Assembly (NCBI GenBank): GCA_030068075.1 | Contig: CM057836.1 | Location: 72,701,788 to 72,765,787 of the forward strand | Origin: Paguma larvata | Lineage: Eukaryota > Chordata > Mammalia > Carnivora > Viverridae | Length of the DNA: 64,000 bases | Direction: 5' to 3' | Part shown: in pieces, positions 11,800 through 23,500 of the stretch | How the letters are laid out: every line of letters starts with the position of its first letter | Numbering within the stretch: position 1 is the stretch's first letter | The notes under the pieces: model-generated | Database searches by the model: none | What the model was told of the DNA's origin: nothing | The model's input: the letters and a program-made list of their open reading frames with translations, nothing else | Program-made: the position numbers and the translations under genes

Positions 11800-12070
11800 T
11801 TGTTCTAGAACTGAGAGAAAGCCTTTGGGGCTGGCATCTAATAAGGGAGAGACTGGGTAAGAGGAGGTTGGTGGGGGGCTGATGTTTTTGGGTCTGCTAA
11901 GGAGTTTGGATTCTAAATGCAATGGGAAATCATTGAAAGGTTTTAACCAGTCAAGTGACATGATCCAGTATACCTTTAAAAAACATAATCCATGTGGGTT
12001 CATGGCTACTAGACTAAATGGGATTGGAGTGGATGCGAGAAGAATAGTTAAAGGCTTTTGAGTAATCTTA
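11800..12070 (+). repeat. Old mammalian interspersed repeat, family not assigned
   Basis: ggagtttggattctaaatgc, then aatgggaaatcattgaaagg, ttttaaccagtcaagtgaca and tgatccagt. The same phrase order recurs at about 30690-30930 (tggattttgttctttatctt, gtaatggaaagccaagaaag). Both are copies of a common ancient element; I do not name it. Confidence 0.5.
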
Positions 12071-12457
12071 GCTTGAACTAGATGGGTATGGGGAAGAAGA
12101 AATGAAGAGCAGTAATGAACTAAAGGAATATTTTGCAGTTAGAGTCAGTTCTTGTGATAGAGTACATTTAAGAGTTGAAGTAGACAAAAGGGTTAGACTC
12201 TTAGTTTTCTGACGTTTGAACTGCTGTTTGGATGTAATAAGGGGAAAACTGGAGGAGGAAGAAGTTTGAGAAGAACATCACTTTGTAAATGCCAAGTGTG
12301 AGAGGCCCGTTATATTTTCAAGAGAGTGTGTCGGGTGGTTGGCTAAATGAGTTGAGCTTATGTAGAAGAGAGGCGAGGTTCAATGTGATGTTGGCATTCT
12401 CACTCACCAGAGAACTGGTATTAATGCATCCAAGTGATGATAAGATGTAGGCCTCAA

Positions 12458-12731
12458 GGGGCACATGGGTGGCTCAGTCGGTTAGGTTAAGTGTCCGACT
12501 TCGGCTCACGGCATGGTCTCGAAGTTCTTGAGTTCAAGCCCCTTGTCAGGCTCTGTGTTGACATTTCAGAGCCTGAGCCTGCTTCAGATTTTGTGCATTC
12601 CTCTCTCTCTGCCCCTCCCCTACTCAAGCTCTGTCTCTCTCTCTATCTCTCTCTCTCCCTCTCTCACACTCTTTCACTCTCTTTCACACTTTCTCTTTCT
12701 CTCAAAAGTAAATAAATACTAAAAAAAAAAA
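12458..12731 (+). mobile_element. Carnivoran SINE with expanded CT tract
   Basis: Head ggggcacatgggtggctcag at 12458. The CT-rich middle is enlarged (about 12601-12705) with repeated ctctctctc/ctttcac units, then tail aaaagtaaataaatactaaa. Short imperfect duplication taggcctca / taagcctca on the two sides. Confidence 0.9.
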
Positions 12732-13084
12732 GGTATAAGCCTCAGGATTTAAGATGCCCAGTAGAGTGTCCTCCATAGTCTCCGGACTACAGCCTTTTAT
12801 CTCATCTGTAGTTTTGAAATTCATTCTATTTTGTATACTAACCTGATTTTATTAATGAGTTGATTATGGCAATTCTTTAATATTTTTCTGGGGTTTTTTT
12901 CTTTCCATTTTTGGCTGATCTTGGTCATCAAGATTGAAATAATAACCTTGTACCTTTTGTATTGTACTTTGAAAATCTGCTTCGGTTATGGGAATAGTTA
13001 CTGAAATTTGCATTTCCCTCTTTCTCTTTCAAACTGACTTTTCTAAACTTTTCTGCTTACATGTACATTCTGCTGAAACCTATA

Positions 13085-13780
13085 GGGTTTTTTTCTTAAA
13101 AAAAAGAATTATTTTGCATATGTAGTGTATGTGCATGATACAAAAGTTATAAGAGTTTTCCTACCTAACTCAGTCAACCAAACACCTTTTCTGAAAGTAA
13201 GCCATGTTCCCGGGTCTTGTGAGTCATTCCTTATCAGCTCACATAAGATTAGTTGCATGCTATTCTACTCTATCATATCATGATTTATTTTTCAGTTCCC
13301 CATTGTAGATTTAGTTTTTTTGCTGACTTTTACTATACTGGAAAAAGTTCTTCAGAAAGTATCATCATATTATTATTATTTTTTTAATGTTTATTCATTT
13401 TTGAGAGAAGGTGGGGAGGGAGGGGCAGAGAGAGAGGGAGACACAGAATCTGAAGCAGGCTCCAGGCTCTGAGCTGTCAACACCAAGCCTGACATGGAGC
13501 TCGAACTCACAAACCACGAGATCATAACCTGAGTTGAAGTCTGATGCTTACCTGACTGAGTCATCCAGACGTCCCCCAAAATATCACTATAAATAATGTA
13601 ATTTTCCAGAGGTATGACTATATCAGGATAAATTCCCAGGAGAGAAATGCTGGGTCAAAGAGTTGATGTGTTATAAATTTTGGTAGATACTGCCAAATTG
13701 TTCTTCCCGTAGAGGTCACACCATTATTGCACTTTCTCACTAGCAGTGTTTGAAGGTGGCTGAAGGTACCTGTTACTGTC
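13085..13780 (-). mobile_element. Old L1-like LINE fragment, split by a SINE
   Basis: Phrases atgcatgatacaaaagttat (near 13130), then after the SINE aaatgctgggtcaaagagtt, gatactgccaaattgttctt and cactttctcactagcagtgt are typical antisense old L1 sequence. It has no intact frame. Confidence 0.55.
13379..13576 (-). mobile_element. Carnivoran SINE (SINEC type)
   Basis: Minus-strand copy with a worn head (acccagacgtcc-like end at 13576), CT tract seen as a gagagaagg/gagagaggg block, and a tail as attattatttttttaatg. The target duplication is unclear. Confidence 0.88.
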
Positions 13781-14077
13781 ACTCATGCCAACACACTGAG
13801 TTACCGACTTGATCTTCACTGCTAATCTGAGAGGTGAAAAGTGTGTCTTATTGAGCCCTGTAGAGCTTGAATGTTTATAGAGTGGCTTTGATTAGATTTT
13901 ATTGAATTAGTAAAATGACTATTTTATGATTGTCAGTATATATGTGTATTTTTTAAACCACAGCAAGTAGTTTCTAAGTGACTGGAGAACATTATTTCAT
14001 GCTATGTTTAAACCATACATTACAATATAGATGTTTAATTTCAGAATTTTTAATCACTAAATATCGTTAATTTTCAG

Positions 14078-14244
14078 GTTTTATCTGAGAGAACTAATAT
14101 TGAACTTTGGGTTTGTGCCAACATTATTCGTCTCTTTAATGATGATAACACAATTCCCTTCATTATACGGTATCGAAAAGAGCTCATCAATAACCTTGAT
14201 GCTGATTCCTTGAGAGAAGTTCGACAGACCCTGGAGGAGCTCCG
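14078..14244 (+). CDS. SRBD1: SRBD1 internal exon: start of Tex N-terminal domain
   Basis: 167 bp; acceptor aattttcag|gtt and donor tccg|gtaaga. It enters in phase 0 and leaves with two bases of a split Arg codon (cg + g). It encodes [20 protein letters not shown], then the block [20 protein letters not shown] and a [12 protein letters not shown] helix. The NTIPFI-RYRKE block is the hallmark of the Tex N-terminal helical domain, where bacterial Tex reads NTVPFIARYRKE. This domain is part of the Tex nucleic-acid-binding architecture. A long minus-strand frame (14074-14562) overlaps this exon but has no splice or homology support. Confidence 0.97.
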
Positions 14245-17200
14245 GTAAGAAGCCTGGGAAGGGATGAATGTACTGTGAGTGGAAAGAGGGCACATGAGCC
14301 AGTGGGGAGAAACAGTGAGGAAGTGAACGGCAGCGTATTTCAACAGTTCCACTGTTTTATTTTCTTGAATTACTCTAGTCTGAATGTAGTCGCCTTCTGA
14401 CAGAAAGTCAGCTCTGTTTTCCTTATTTAGGTGAGTGCTCCCTCTGCTGGAGTATTTGTGCATAGCTTGAGTGCGCATGGGGAGAAAGGAGCTTTGCATT
14501 AAAAGTGTGCGCCTGAGAGTTTGACCTCCTATTCTCTTAGAAATGATTATGCATGATGACAAAAGAAGGAAAGTTAGAAAAATACATTTTAGTCTGAATC
14601 TTCAACAGCTCATGTAAAGCTACCCTCTTGCTACTATGAAGTCCCTAAATGGAGGGCTCTTTTGGCAGTATAGAGTTTGGTGGGAAATATGTATATTTCC
14701 TTTTTCTATTCTTTTAAAGGGCATGGTAATTTGATATTAATGGGTTATAATTTTGTGTGGTTATAGAATGAAAATCACCCTTTAAAAAAATTATTCCTCT
14801 GGTCCTCCTGTAATAACTCAGAAATAAGCATACAAACTATAAGATTAACTAATTTTTAGTGGAGTTCATTAAAACACTCTTCCCCACTTCTGCATTTATT
14901 GAATGTCTCCTACATGCCAGGCACTGGGATGTTAATGTATGTGTTCTTCAACTTTATGACAAAGATTTGATTAAAATTGGATATAATCTTACCATCAAGC
15001 CATTCTAAAAGTGCTAAAGGTTATTTTTACAACAAGCCTAATAACCTTCCTGTGATTTTGGGGGAACTTGTAGTCCACTAGCCTCTCTAGATCTTTTATT
15101 GAAGGTCTCTTAGTGCCAGGAGGATTAAAATGCTAATGGGTAGAGAGTTACATTTCATTGAGGGGCAAACCAACTAGGCGACTCAGAGGTATAAATGACT
15201 CATTTAATCAGGTGGCCTCAGATTCAAGTCTTCAAGGGCCAGGTTAGCATACTCAGGCATCATGGGATATGAGCTGGAGATCCCAACTTCTAAGAGGGGC
15301 AGCCTCTACCCCAGCAGATGACATGCAAGCTTGTCTACCCAGTTGGCCAGCTTGTCCTGTTTTTCAAAAGAACCCTTAATCTGAGTTTTTATGCAGAAAA
15401 TTTCTGGGCCAGACAACCATCTTCAGGCCACCTGTAGAAGGCCCGTAGTTCACGACTTCTGAATTAAGCTTTCTATTTAGTCGAAGCCAAGGTCATGAGG
15501 AAATGTGAGGATTTGGGGATCTGAAATTGGGGAAAGTGTCACAAACAAGCAAGAATAATTTACTTTAAAAATTAAAGGTATTCTAATATTTGGTTGTATG
15601 GGGGACAAATGGGAACTTTATGTCAAGATTATCATTATTTTTCCTTTCATATAAAATAACTTCTGCAAAAGAATCAATTCTCTGGGTATCTATTAATAGT
15701 GAAGTACATTGAATATTAGTAGAGGAATAGTTCTGAGTAAGTGAGAGCATTGACTGGGGCTTGGAAGATCTTTTTATATAGAGATTTGGTAATGAGTTAT
15801 GGTCTTTATTTTTTCTTAAGCTCAGCATTTTCTATGACTAGAGCATTGATTTTTCAATCTGTTAATTGCTACCTGTAAAAGAGTAGTGAAACTAATTTAG
15901 TAGGTTATTACCACTTTAACAAAAATGAAATGGAGAATAGAAAACGTAAGACTACAGTTTATGTAGTAGAGGTAAATAGTGTTTCATGAAAATGTTTATC
16001 ATAGTTTATATAACTACCTACTATATATCTTTATATTGTTTATATAATTTCACATGTAATGAAATTATATGTATGTATATAATATGTATACTAGATTGCA
16101 AAGTAAAAAATATTTTTTATTGATAGTCTGTTAAAAATGTGAATGAAAGAGGTTGATTATGGACAGTAAGAAAAACTTCCTGAATTTTCTCCAAGATGCC
16201 TTTCCTCTTCTTTATATGCAGACCAGTAGTTCATTGGCCTTTTGTCAAAATGACCCTGGTGGGCTCTAGCCCCTGAAAACAGTCTTGGGCTACCAGGGAT
16301 GTAAAAGATATATAGATTGAAATCTAAGAACTTCATGTGCTTCCTCTTTAATTTGTAATCTTCTCTGTTTTTTTTCTTTTTTCATAAGTATATTTAATTT
16401 TTTTCCATCAATCATTTCTAATAATTTATATTATCATCTAACTTTTTTGTATTATTTTAGCAGTTTCAATTAGGCAGATGCTGTAAGTAGTAACAGGTAA
16501 CAAAATAGGATGAGCAGCATTAAATATAATGATAAGATTGTATATTCACGGTACAAAATCATCATAGAGTGGTGAAACGACTGTGCCTTTGCCCCTCCCT
16601 GTGCTTCGATTCCTGGAATCAGCTTTTCTCTGTGGAATCCCAGCTCTCTCCATTGGAGAATGGTATCTAGAAACCTGTTGTGGATGGGTGTTCAACATGC
16701 TGATCCCGAGTGGTGATACCTAGTAGCAATGAGCACATCTAGCACCCATACCGTGGTTTCTGTGTACTGTTCGTCTGATTCCAGGGCTGGGGCAAGGAAA
16801 ATAAAAGCATGCAGTATCTTGTGCCAGAGAATAAGGAAGTGCTCAGAGAATGATGGGGACATGTCAAAAGAACACAGAAACAAGCTTGAAGGGGTTACTT
16901 CTGGTCAAACTTGGAACAATTTGAGCATCAAAATAAGTGTTAGTAATGAATTATTAACAACCATGAGTCCATGGTGATAGAAATAAATTAGCGAATAAAT
17001 CGAAAGTTTAATAAAGAATGGGATAAGTAAATAGTTTCAGAGCACCTCTCCACGAAATACTTAATTACAAAGAAATAGAGTGCCTGCATTGTGGAGGAAC
17101 CACAGACACTATCAAATGATCTAAAGTGGTAAATAATAGTACAAGTGAAAATTATTTGCTCCCTAACAGGATGTAGTGATAAGAAGATGCCATTACTCTA

Positions 17201-17704
17201 TAATATTCCTGACCAGAGATACACCATCTGAATCAAATTGTGAAGAAACATCAGAGAAACTCAAACTGTAGGACATTCTACAAAATAACTGGCCTGTAAC
17301 ATTCTAAAGTATCAAGGCTTTAAAAAATCCAGGGGAGACTGAAATACTGTTTCTGCCCGAAGGAGACCGTAGACATATGGCAGTTACATACAACCCACTC
17401 TTAACTGAATTCACTGTCAAGGACATTATGGAAATAATTGGTGATACCTACTTGAGGTCTGAGGATTAGAATATAGTAATATATCAATACCCATTACCTG
17501 ATTTTGATGGCTATATTGTTATATAGGAGGAAATTCTTGTTTATAGAGAACATACACTAAAGTATTTGGGTGAAGGGAACTTATTCTCAAATGGTTCAGA
17601 GGGGGGAATGTTTTTATCTGCCCTACAACTTTTTTCTAAGTTTGAGATACAACAAAGAGTGTTGACATATGAATCTTGTATATTATGAAAGTTTTTATTT
17701 TCAG
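14245..17704 (+). other. SRBD1: SRBD1 intron, 3.5 kb
   Basis: GT...AG intron with no SINE in it. 14245-16690 is A+T-rich with short poly-T and TATA-like runs and nothing else I can name. From about 16980 an L1 3' end runs nearly up to the next exon. Confidence 0.85.
16980..17650 (+). mobile_element. Old L1 3'-UTR fragment (L1ME-like)
   Basis: aggacattctacaaaataac, then tggcctgtaacattctaaag, acattatggaaataattggt, acctgattttgatggctata and tctcaaatggttcaga follow the 3' UTR of old mammalian L1 elements in order, on the + strand. It stops about 55 bases before the acceptor of the exon at 17705. Confidence 0.6.
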
Positions 17705-17822
17705 GGCTGTGGCAAAGAAGGTTCATAGTACAATCCAAAAAATTAAGAAGGAGGGGAAGATGTCTGAGTGCTTGTTAAAAGCCTTGCTGAACTGTAAAAC
17801 TTTTGAAGAGCTAGAACATGTG
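17705..17822 (+). CDS. SRBD1: SRBD1 internal exon: Tex N-terminal domain, basic helix
   Basis: 118 bp; acceptor tttattttcag|g and donor catgtg|gtaaga. The first base completes the Arg codon from the previous exon and the exon leaves in phase 0. It encodes [20 protein letters not shown], then [19 protein letters not shown]. This continues the helical Tex N-terminal domain; in bacterial Tex the matching region is an arginine/lysine-rich helix followed by the ELEDLYLPYK segment. The acceptor has a moderate T-rich tract. Confidence 0.97.
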
Positions 17823-19121
17823 GTAAGAAATTCTCTTAGTCTTTTAATGTAATACCTACCTAAGTATGTAATTATATAGATCTTTTTGTAGTTATAAAAG
17901 ATCTGGAAATAAAAAGCTACATCATCAGCCACTGTAATTTAATTTAATGAAGTGTTTATTCCATAAATATCTATCAAATGCTTTTTTGTGTGTTTGCTAA
18001 GGTAGGTAATGCAAAGTCCTTGTCTCCAAGGCATTCCCAGTTGAATGGGGGGGCAAAGGAAAGTAGGTTATAGAATTGGGAAACCTAAGGGAGAGTGCTA
18101 AGCTGTGAGCATCTTCCGCATGTGGTTGGTAGTTACAACCGTGAGAATGGATTTCACTCAGGGAGAGTTTGTTGGTAAGCAGGTCAGGATAGACCATCGA
18201 GGAAGACTAACTTTTGAAGCATGGGTGGAGGAAGGGTAAGCCGAAGAAGGAGACATGGAAGGAATGGTCAGAGAAGTAAGAGGAGAATCAGGAGATGATG
18301 AAATCTTGGAAGACTAGGGAAGAGAGTCTTAGAAGGAGGTAATGATCAACAGTTAAGTAAGTAAATGTAGCAGCTGAGGTTTGGCAAGATAAGGACTGAA
18401 AGTGTATTATTTGGTAATTAGGGGATCTTTATGGCTCTTTGGGTTTCAGCAGGTTGTGTGGGCAGGGAAGCTTGATGGCTCAGGTTGAAGAGTGAATGTG
18501 CCTTAGGCAGTGGAAGCATTGTGTGTTGGCTTTAGAGGAGCTTGCTTGGGTTGAGGAGAGCACCTTGCAGTTTTTTCTGTCCAGGCACTGAATTTTAAAA
18601 ACAAAACTATATATGTGTGTATATATATATATGTAGTGTGTGTGTGTGTGTGTAATATTTATTTATTTTTGAGAGAGAAAGGGACATAGTGAAAATGGGG
18701 AAGGGGCAGAGAGAGAGGGAGACACAGAATCTGAAGCAGGCTCCAGACTCTGAGCTGGCAGCACAGAGCCTGATGCAGGGCTCGGACTCATGGACCCCTC
18801 AAGATCACGAGCTGAGCTGAAGTCAAACACTTAACTGATTCAGCCACCCAGGCACCCCCGGCACTGTTTTTAAGATGAGTGAATCCAAATAAATGACTAA
18901 TGTGAAGTGTGTAGAAAAGTATAAAGAATCAGATAAGGAACAACCATCTTTGTATAGCTAGTAGTCTCTGGTTAGTATTAATTTATCTCTGAAGAGTTGA
19001 GAAAAGGATGTCTTTAGCATTCCCACCATGTCTTCTAATTTCGTGTTTTAATTTTAACTTTTGCTTTTTGAAACTGAATGATGTGATGTATTTTCTGACT
19101 CTTTTTTTCTCCCCCCACCAG
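17823..19121 (+). other. SRBD1: SRBD1 intron, 1.3 kb
   Basis: GT...AG intron. Its middle holds a minus-strand SINE with a TA/TG-repeat tail (18599-18859). 17823-18583 is G+A-rich non-coding sequence and the first part may be an old repeat (gtccttgtctccaaggcatt), but I cannot assign it. Confidence 0.85.
18599..18859 (-). mobile_element. Carnivoran SINE with microsatellite tail
   Basis: Minus-strand copy; head at 18859 reads gggggtgcctgggtggctga. Target duplication: ggcactgaattttaa (18584-18598) and ggcactgtttttaa (18860-18873). Between the left duplication and the body lie atatatgtgtgtatatatat and gtgtgtgtgtgtgtgtgt runs (18608-18653), so the repeat is inside the insertion, in the position of the A-rich tail. 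Confidence 0.93.
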
Positions 19122-19260
19122 TCAGCTCCATATAAAACTGGGAGCAAAGGCACTAAAGCCCAGAGAGCAAAGCAGTTGGGATTAGAAGGAGCAGCCAGGA
19201 CACTGCTTGAGAATCCAGGGCAGCTCAATCTGCTATCTTACATTAAACCCAATGTAAAAG
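19122..19260 (+). CDS. SRBD1: SRBD1 internal exon: Tex linker (SAPYKTG...)
   Basis: 139 bp; acceptor ccccccaccag|tca with a strong pyrimidine tract and donor aaaag|gtacca. It enters in phase 0 and leaves with one base of a Gly codon. It encodes [20 protein letters not shown], then [16 protein letters not shown] and a YIKPNVK end. This equals the Tex LPYKPKRRTRA-x-A-REKGLEPLA region. The open frame runs on to 19364 into intron sequence, which codes only Phe-rich readthrough, so the donor at 19261 is preferred. Confidence 0.96.
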
Positions 19261-19419
19261 GTACCAGCTTTACTTCAAGCGATCATCCCTGGTTTCTTTT
19301 TCCTTTTCTTTTCTTCTTTTTTTTAAATTTGAAAACTATGTTAAAAAATTGTTTCATTAAGTAGTGACTATGCAAAAGAGTATTATACATATAAAGAATA
19401 AATAATTGTAATAAAACAA

Positions 19420-19850
19420 ATCCCCTTATACCTACCTCCTGCTTAGCCATCCAGCTTCCTCTTTTGAGGAAGTGCCTGTTCTAGTCTTTTGCCCATTTTT
19501 ATTTTGTGTTGTTTCTCTTTTTCATATTAATTTATAAGTATTTTTTAAGATACTCTTTCTCAGTTATGTGTAGTATAAATCTTTTCTCCCAGTTTGTAAC
19601 TTCTCTTTTCACTTTCTTTATGATATTAAATAAAAAGAAAATAGAAGGTCTTAATTTTACCGTAGTTGATTTATTAATCTTTTCAATTTTACTAATCTTC
19701 TAAGATAATTGCTTTCTTTTCCTTTTTAAATAATTTTTTCACACCCAATGTTATAAAGATGTCCTATATTATCTTTTAAAATATTCTATTTCTGAGAAAG
19801 TGTTTGATTACAAAAGTTATATGTACTCTTTAAAAAGAATTTCAACCATT
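19420..19850 (-). mobile_element. L1 3'-region fragment, antisense
   Basis: ctagtcttttgcccattttt, then taagatactctttctcagtt, cttttctcccagtttgtaac and acacccaatgttataaagat are the antisense order of the L1 ORF2 C-terminal region. Frames are broken. Confidence 0.6.
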
Positions 19851-21683
19851 CCGACATACATGAGCTCTGAAGTGAAGGCCTGCTTCCATGCTTCTCCTCT
19901 CCAGATGTAAAGTGTCTTTTTCTAAAATGTGTCTTCCTGTCCTTTTGTGTGTGTGTGTGCATAAGAGAGAATGAGATGGGAAAGGGTAAGAGAGAGAATT
20001 TCTAAGAAAAACCCAAGGAAAGTAACAACTGACACATGTCAGGATACATTGGTTTTATTGACAAAATAAACCCTAGAGTGAGAGCTCTGAATAAGAGTGG
20101 CTTTTTTCGGGAGTGCTCTGACAGGATGGGATGGGGAGATTGGTGCTCTTCTGATTCCTGCACTCATTCTAGTTTCTTTGGGCCTTCTGTTGATTCTTTA
20201 GGCTGGGAGACATAGTGTCTATAGGGGGCAGTCTCTGATAAGAAAATCCATAGTATGTACTACACTGTAGAGAATCCTAGCATACTGTAACCTGTGTTCC
20301 TTTTAAACAATTCAGCAGTATGAGTTTGTGTTTAAAAAATTAAGGATGAGTGTCAGTAAAACTACATATATCTGCTCACATACAAATATACATATCTTAA
20401 TATCTTTTGAAAAAGACAGTAATTAAAAGAAAAAGCAAATTAGTATTATTTGCATTTGAAATGAGTAAAACTCAAGTTTGTTTAATTTTTAATGTGTGTT
20501 TTTTAGTTAGATTTTCAAATGATTTCAAGTTTAATGTTTTAATAGTAGCTGAGAGTGTCTAGACAAGCATTAAGGTCAGCCACAGTGGGAGCTTTCCTGC
20601 CCAATGATAGTGGGTTTTCTTAGAATCAAATGTTGGAGTTTTCAGAATATCAGATGCATAAAGTTTTGTTGTCTGTTCTTATTTTTCTCTTATGATCGAT
20701 TTCCTTTCCTTTCACCTCCTTTGGTACAAAGTTTTCCTTAGTTCACGCATACACTGAGTTCCTACCGGGTAGGTTTGGTAACTGTATTTCTTTGCATGGC
20801 CATATATAGTGATGCTCGTGGAGTACATGGTGACACACACTTGGCGATACTTCTGATCATGCGGATGGGTCAGGGCCCTGTGCAGTTACGGTAGTATTAG
20901 CACATGTATTGGACTTCCTGTTTGCTTTATTCCCTTTTTCTTTCACTCTTATCATGAAGGTAAAAAAGAATTACGATTAATTCCAAACAGTCTAGATACA
21001 GGTTTTTAAAGTTCTCTTGGAGTGTTTTTTTCTGTGCTCTGTCCCCTCATTTTTTAGGCTATTCACATACTCATGATCACCGTCTATTCTCTTATTGTTC
21101 CTCTAAAGAAGTATTTTCATCATTCCCATCATTTCTCAAAGAAATGTCTAAGGAACCAGATATTTCAGTGTGAAGTAGAAGACACTTCTTGCCACAGACC
21201 AACAAGAATTCGGTCTGAATCAAAAACATATAGATGCCACAAATGGAGGACATCCTAGAATTTCCAGAATATCGCTGTGTTGTTTACAAGGAGGAGTAGC
21301 TGATTGCTCTGTTGTACAGAAGAAGAGGTTGGATAAAGATAAAGTGGAAAGAAGTGTTGGTCCTTCAGTTTTTGTTACATTTATGGAGCTTTGAAGAATC
21401 TGTGGCTGGAAAGCTTTCACTATAAGAAAGGAAATACGATATTTGGCTTCTGTGGTCCTTGTTTTCTCCTGATTTCATTGAGGTGCTAAACTTTTTGAAT
21501 TTATGGTATTCTTGGCTGTATTTATTCCAATAATAGATTCTCTCTGATGGAACAAGGCACTTTTTCAAACACACGAGACTCTTTTCCAGTCTTTTCTCTT
21601 CTTAGTTGGACCGAGAGCGAGTATGTAATTTGGATGAGCCCAATGACCGATAATTTCTACCTCCCATTAAGAACCACTGCTCT

Positions 21684-21890
21684 GGGGCACCTGGGTGGCT
21701 CAGTCGGTTAAGCAGCCAACTTCAGCTCATGATCTCACGGTCTGTGAGTTCGAGCCTCGCGTCGGGCTCTGTGCTGATAGCTCAGAGCCTGGAGCCTGCT
21801 TCAGATTCTGTATCTCCCTCTCTCTCTGCCCTCCCCTTGCTCACGCTCTGTCTCTATGTCTCTCAAAAATAAAAAAAAATTAAAAAAAAA
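21684..21890 (+). mobile_element. Carnivoran SINE (SINEC type), near consensus
   Basis: Head ggggcacctgggtggctcag, tcggttaag, then ctcagagcctggagcctgct, tail of A-rich units. The 14-bp duplication has one mismatch: agaaccactgctct (21670-21683) and agagccactgctct (21891-21904). Confidence 0.95.
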
Positions 21891-21909
21891 AGAGCCACTG
21901 CTCTAATCA

Positions 21910-22075
21910 CTGAAGGCACCTCCCCGTCAGTGTTGCTGCTTTTTAAACTTTAATGTGGATCAGAATTATCTAGGATGCTCTGTAAAACCAAAGTCCTAAA
22001 GTCTAGGAATCTGTATTTTTAACAAGTACTAGTGTGATTTTATTTTGGGGTCCTTAGACTATACAAAACATTGCT
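21910..22075. mobile_element. Possible MER5-class hAT relic
   Basis: actttaatgtggatcagaat, a ctgtaaaaccaaagtc block, gaatctgtatttttaacaag and a gtccttagactatacaaaac end suggest a diverged MER5-class element. Ends are uncertain. Confidence 0.4.
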
Positions 22076-22997
22076 CAAGAGCTCTAGTATAATTTTAATT
22101 ACATAAGGTTTATTAATTATAAAAAGTTTACAAATTGTATTCACCCAAAATGATGGGGGCTTTTCATAAGTCCTTTGTTATAGTAGCAAAATCTAGAACT
22201 TCTTTCCGTTCTCTCTCCTTGATGGTTCTCATTGGAGATGGGGTTCATCTTTACTTTTGACTTTCCACCTGGTGTTCTCATTAACTTTTTGTAACGATGC
22301 TGTGAGGTCCTTTGGGACTCCAGGAATTAGTGCACAGTGACTGGTTTTCTAAGGTGAAGACCGATCTAGGGAGACAGCTCCCCAAGAGCAGACATTTATT
22401 GACTTACTGTATGCCACAGCTGTTCTAAGTCTTTTACATATACAGCCTTCCACCACTCAAAGTAATTCACTCCTGAAACTCCCCTCCTAGGGAAATTCTC
22501 TTAAAATGTAAACAGAATTTGTACTAATTTTAATGATTAAACTTCTTTAAAATAAATGTATTTACTTTAAGATTAGTTATCATAACAAAACCCAACAACG
22601 CATTTCTCTATATTAATGACTCCGTAAGCCTGTCCTCGTATTCTCTTCGTCTTTTGTACCATTACTCATGAAAATTATGCCCTCAGGAAAACATACTTCT
22701 GATACTTTGTGCTTGTGTAGTTCAAGCTTTAATGCAAGAAGAAAAAGAAGCTTTAATGGAGAGAGAACAATTAAGACAGGAAACAGAAGAAGGCAGTGCA
22801 GGTGATCTCTCTCAATGTAAATAGAAGTTGATATTGCAGGGGCCATAATGTTCAAGAGTCACTGCTATGAGTTAGCAAACCAGAAGCACTCGGAGAGAAC
22901 GTCAGCTCTGAAATAGATGAACAATCACAAATAGCTCTTGTTTTGTGCTCCTGAGATTTGAGAAATTCAAATGGGTCATTAAAAATATGAAAAAATG

Positions 22998-23212
22998 GGG
23001 GCGCCTGGGTGGCTCAGTTGGTTGGGCGGCTGACTTCGGCTCAGGTCATGATCTCACAGTCTGTGAGTTTGGGCCCCGCGTCGGGCTCTGTGCTGATGGC
23101 TCGGAGCCTGGAGCCTGCTTCAGATTCTTTGTCTCCCTCTCTCTCTGCCCTTCCCCTGCTCATGCTCTGTCTCTGTGTCTCTCGAAAAAAATAAATGTTA
23201 AAAAAAATTTTT
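22998..23212 (+). mobile_element. Carnivoran SINE (SINEC type), young-looking
   Basis: The copy is nearly consensus (ggggcgcctgggtggctcag at 22998, gggccccgcgtcgggctctg in box B region). It lies between the 17-bp direct repeats aaaaatatgaaaaaatg (22981-22997 and 23214-23230), which are identical. Confidence 0.95.
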
Positions 23213-23329
23213 AAAAAATATGAAAAAATGCCTCAGAAGTCAAAATAGGAATATTAATAAAATTACTGTTTGTAAAGGATAATTTTTGTAACTGGTATGA
23301 AATGGTACACCTTGGGTTATGACTGTTAT

Positions 23330-23500
23330 TATGTATTTCCCATAGTACATTTAACCTCTGTAAATACTTCATGAAGTAGATACTATTATTTTTCCATTTT
23401 TATAGGAAACCAGGGCACAGAGAGGTCAAGTAACTTGCCCAAAGTCAGACATTTGGTAAGTGGTGAACTAGGCTTAGACCAGGCAGATGATTCTAGAGCA
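23330..23500 (-). mobile_element. MIR SINE fragment
   Basis: gaaaccagggcacagagagg, tcaagtaacttgcccaaagt and cagacatttggtaagtggtg are the classic reverse MIR core. Well preserved for a MIR. Confidence 0.75.

Larger units (their letters stand above)
4957..14077 (+). other. SRBD1: SRBD1 intron, 9.1 kb
   Basis: GT...AG intron. It holds four felid SINEs plus one older-type SINE copy, a MER5-like relic (9210-9350), L2 pieces (9821-10165, 10460-10650), a MIR (8835-8990), an old unnamed mammalian repeat (about 11800-12070) and L1-like sequence near 13.1-13.8 kb. A perfect 11-bp-arm hairpin is at 6401-6427. The stretches 4957-6280, 6440-7930, 8346-8830 and 12080-12457 show nothing I recognise. Confidence 0.85.

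Noticed and set aside
11623..12003. 126-codon minus-strand frame
   Set aside because: It overlaps an old interspersed repeat (11800-12070) and shows no recognisable domain.
14074..14562. 162-codon minus-strand frame over the exon at 14078
   Set aside because: It is antisense to a confirmed SRBD1 exon, and no family or splice support was seen.
21684..21760. tRNA-like box A/box B sequence at SINE heads
   Set aside because: These are tRNA-derived SINE promoters, not folded tRNA genes; they run directly into SINE bodies.
22945..23214. 89-codon frame rich in Ser, Leu and Pro
   Set aside because: It is translation of a SINE. The same peptide pattern (LCADSSEPGACFRF) recurs in many SINE copies in this window.
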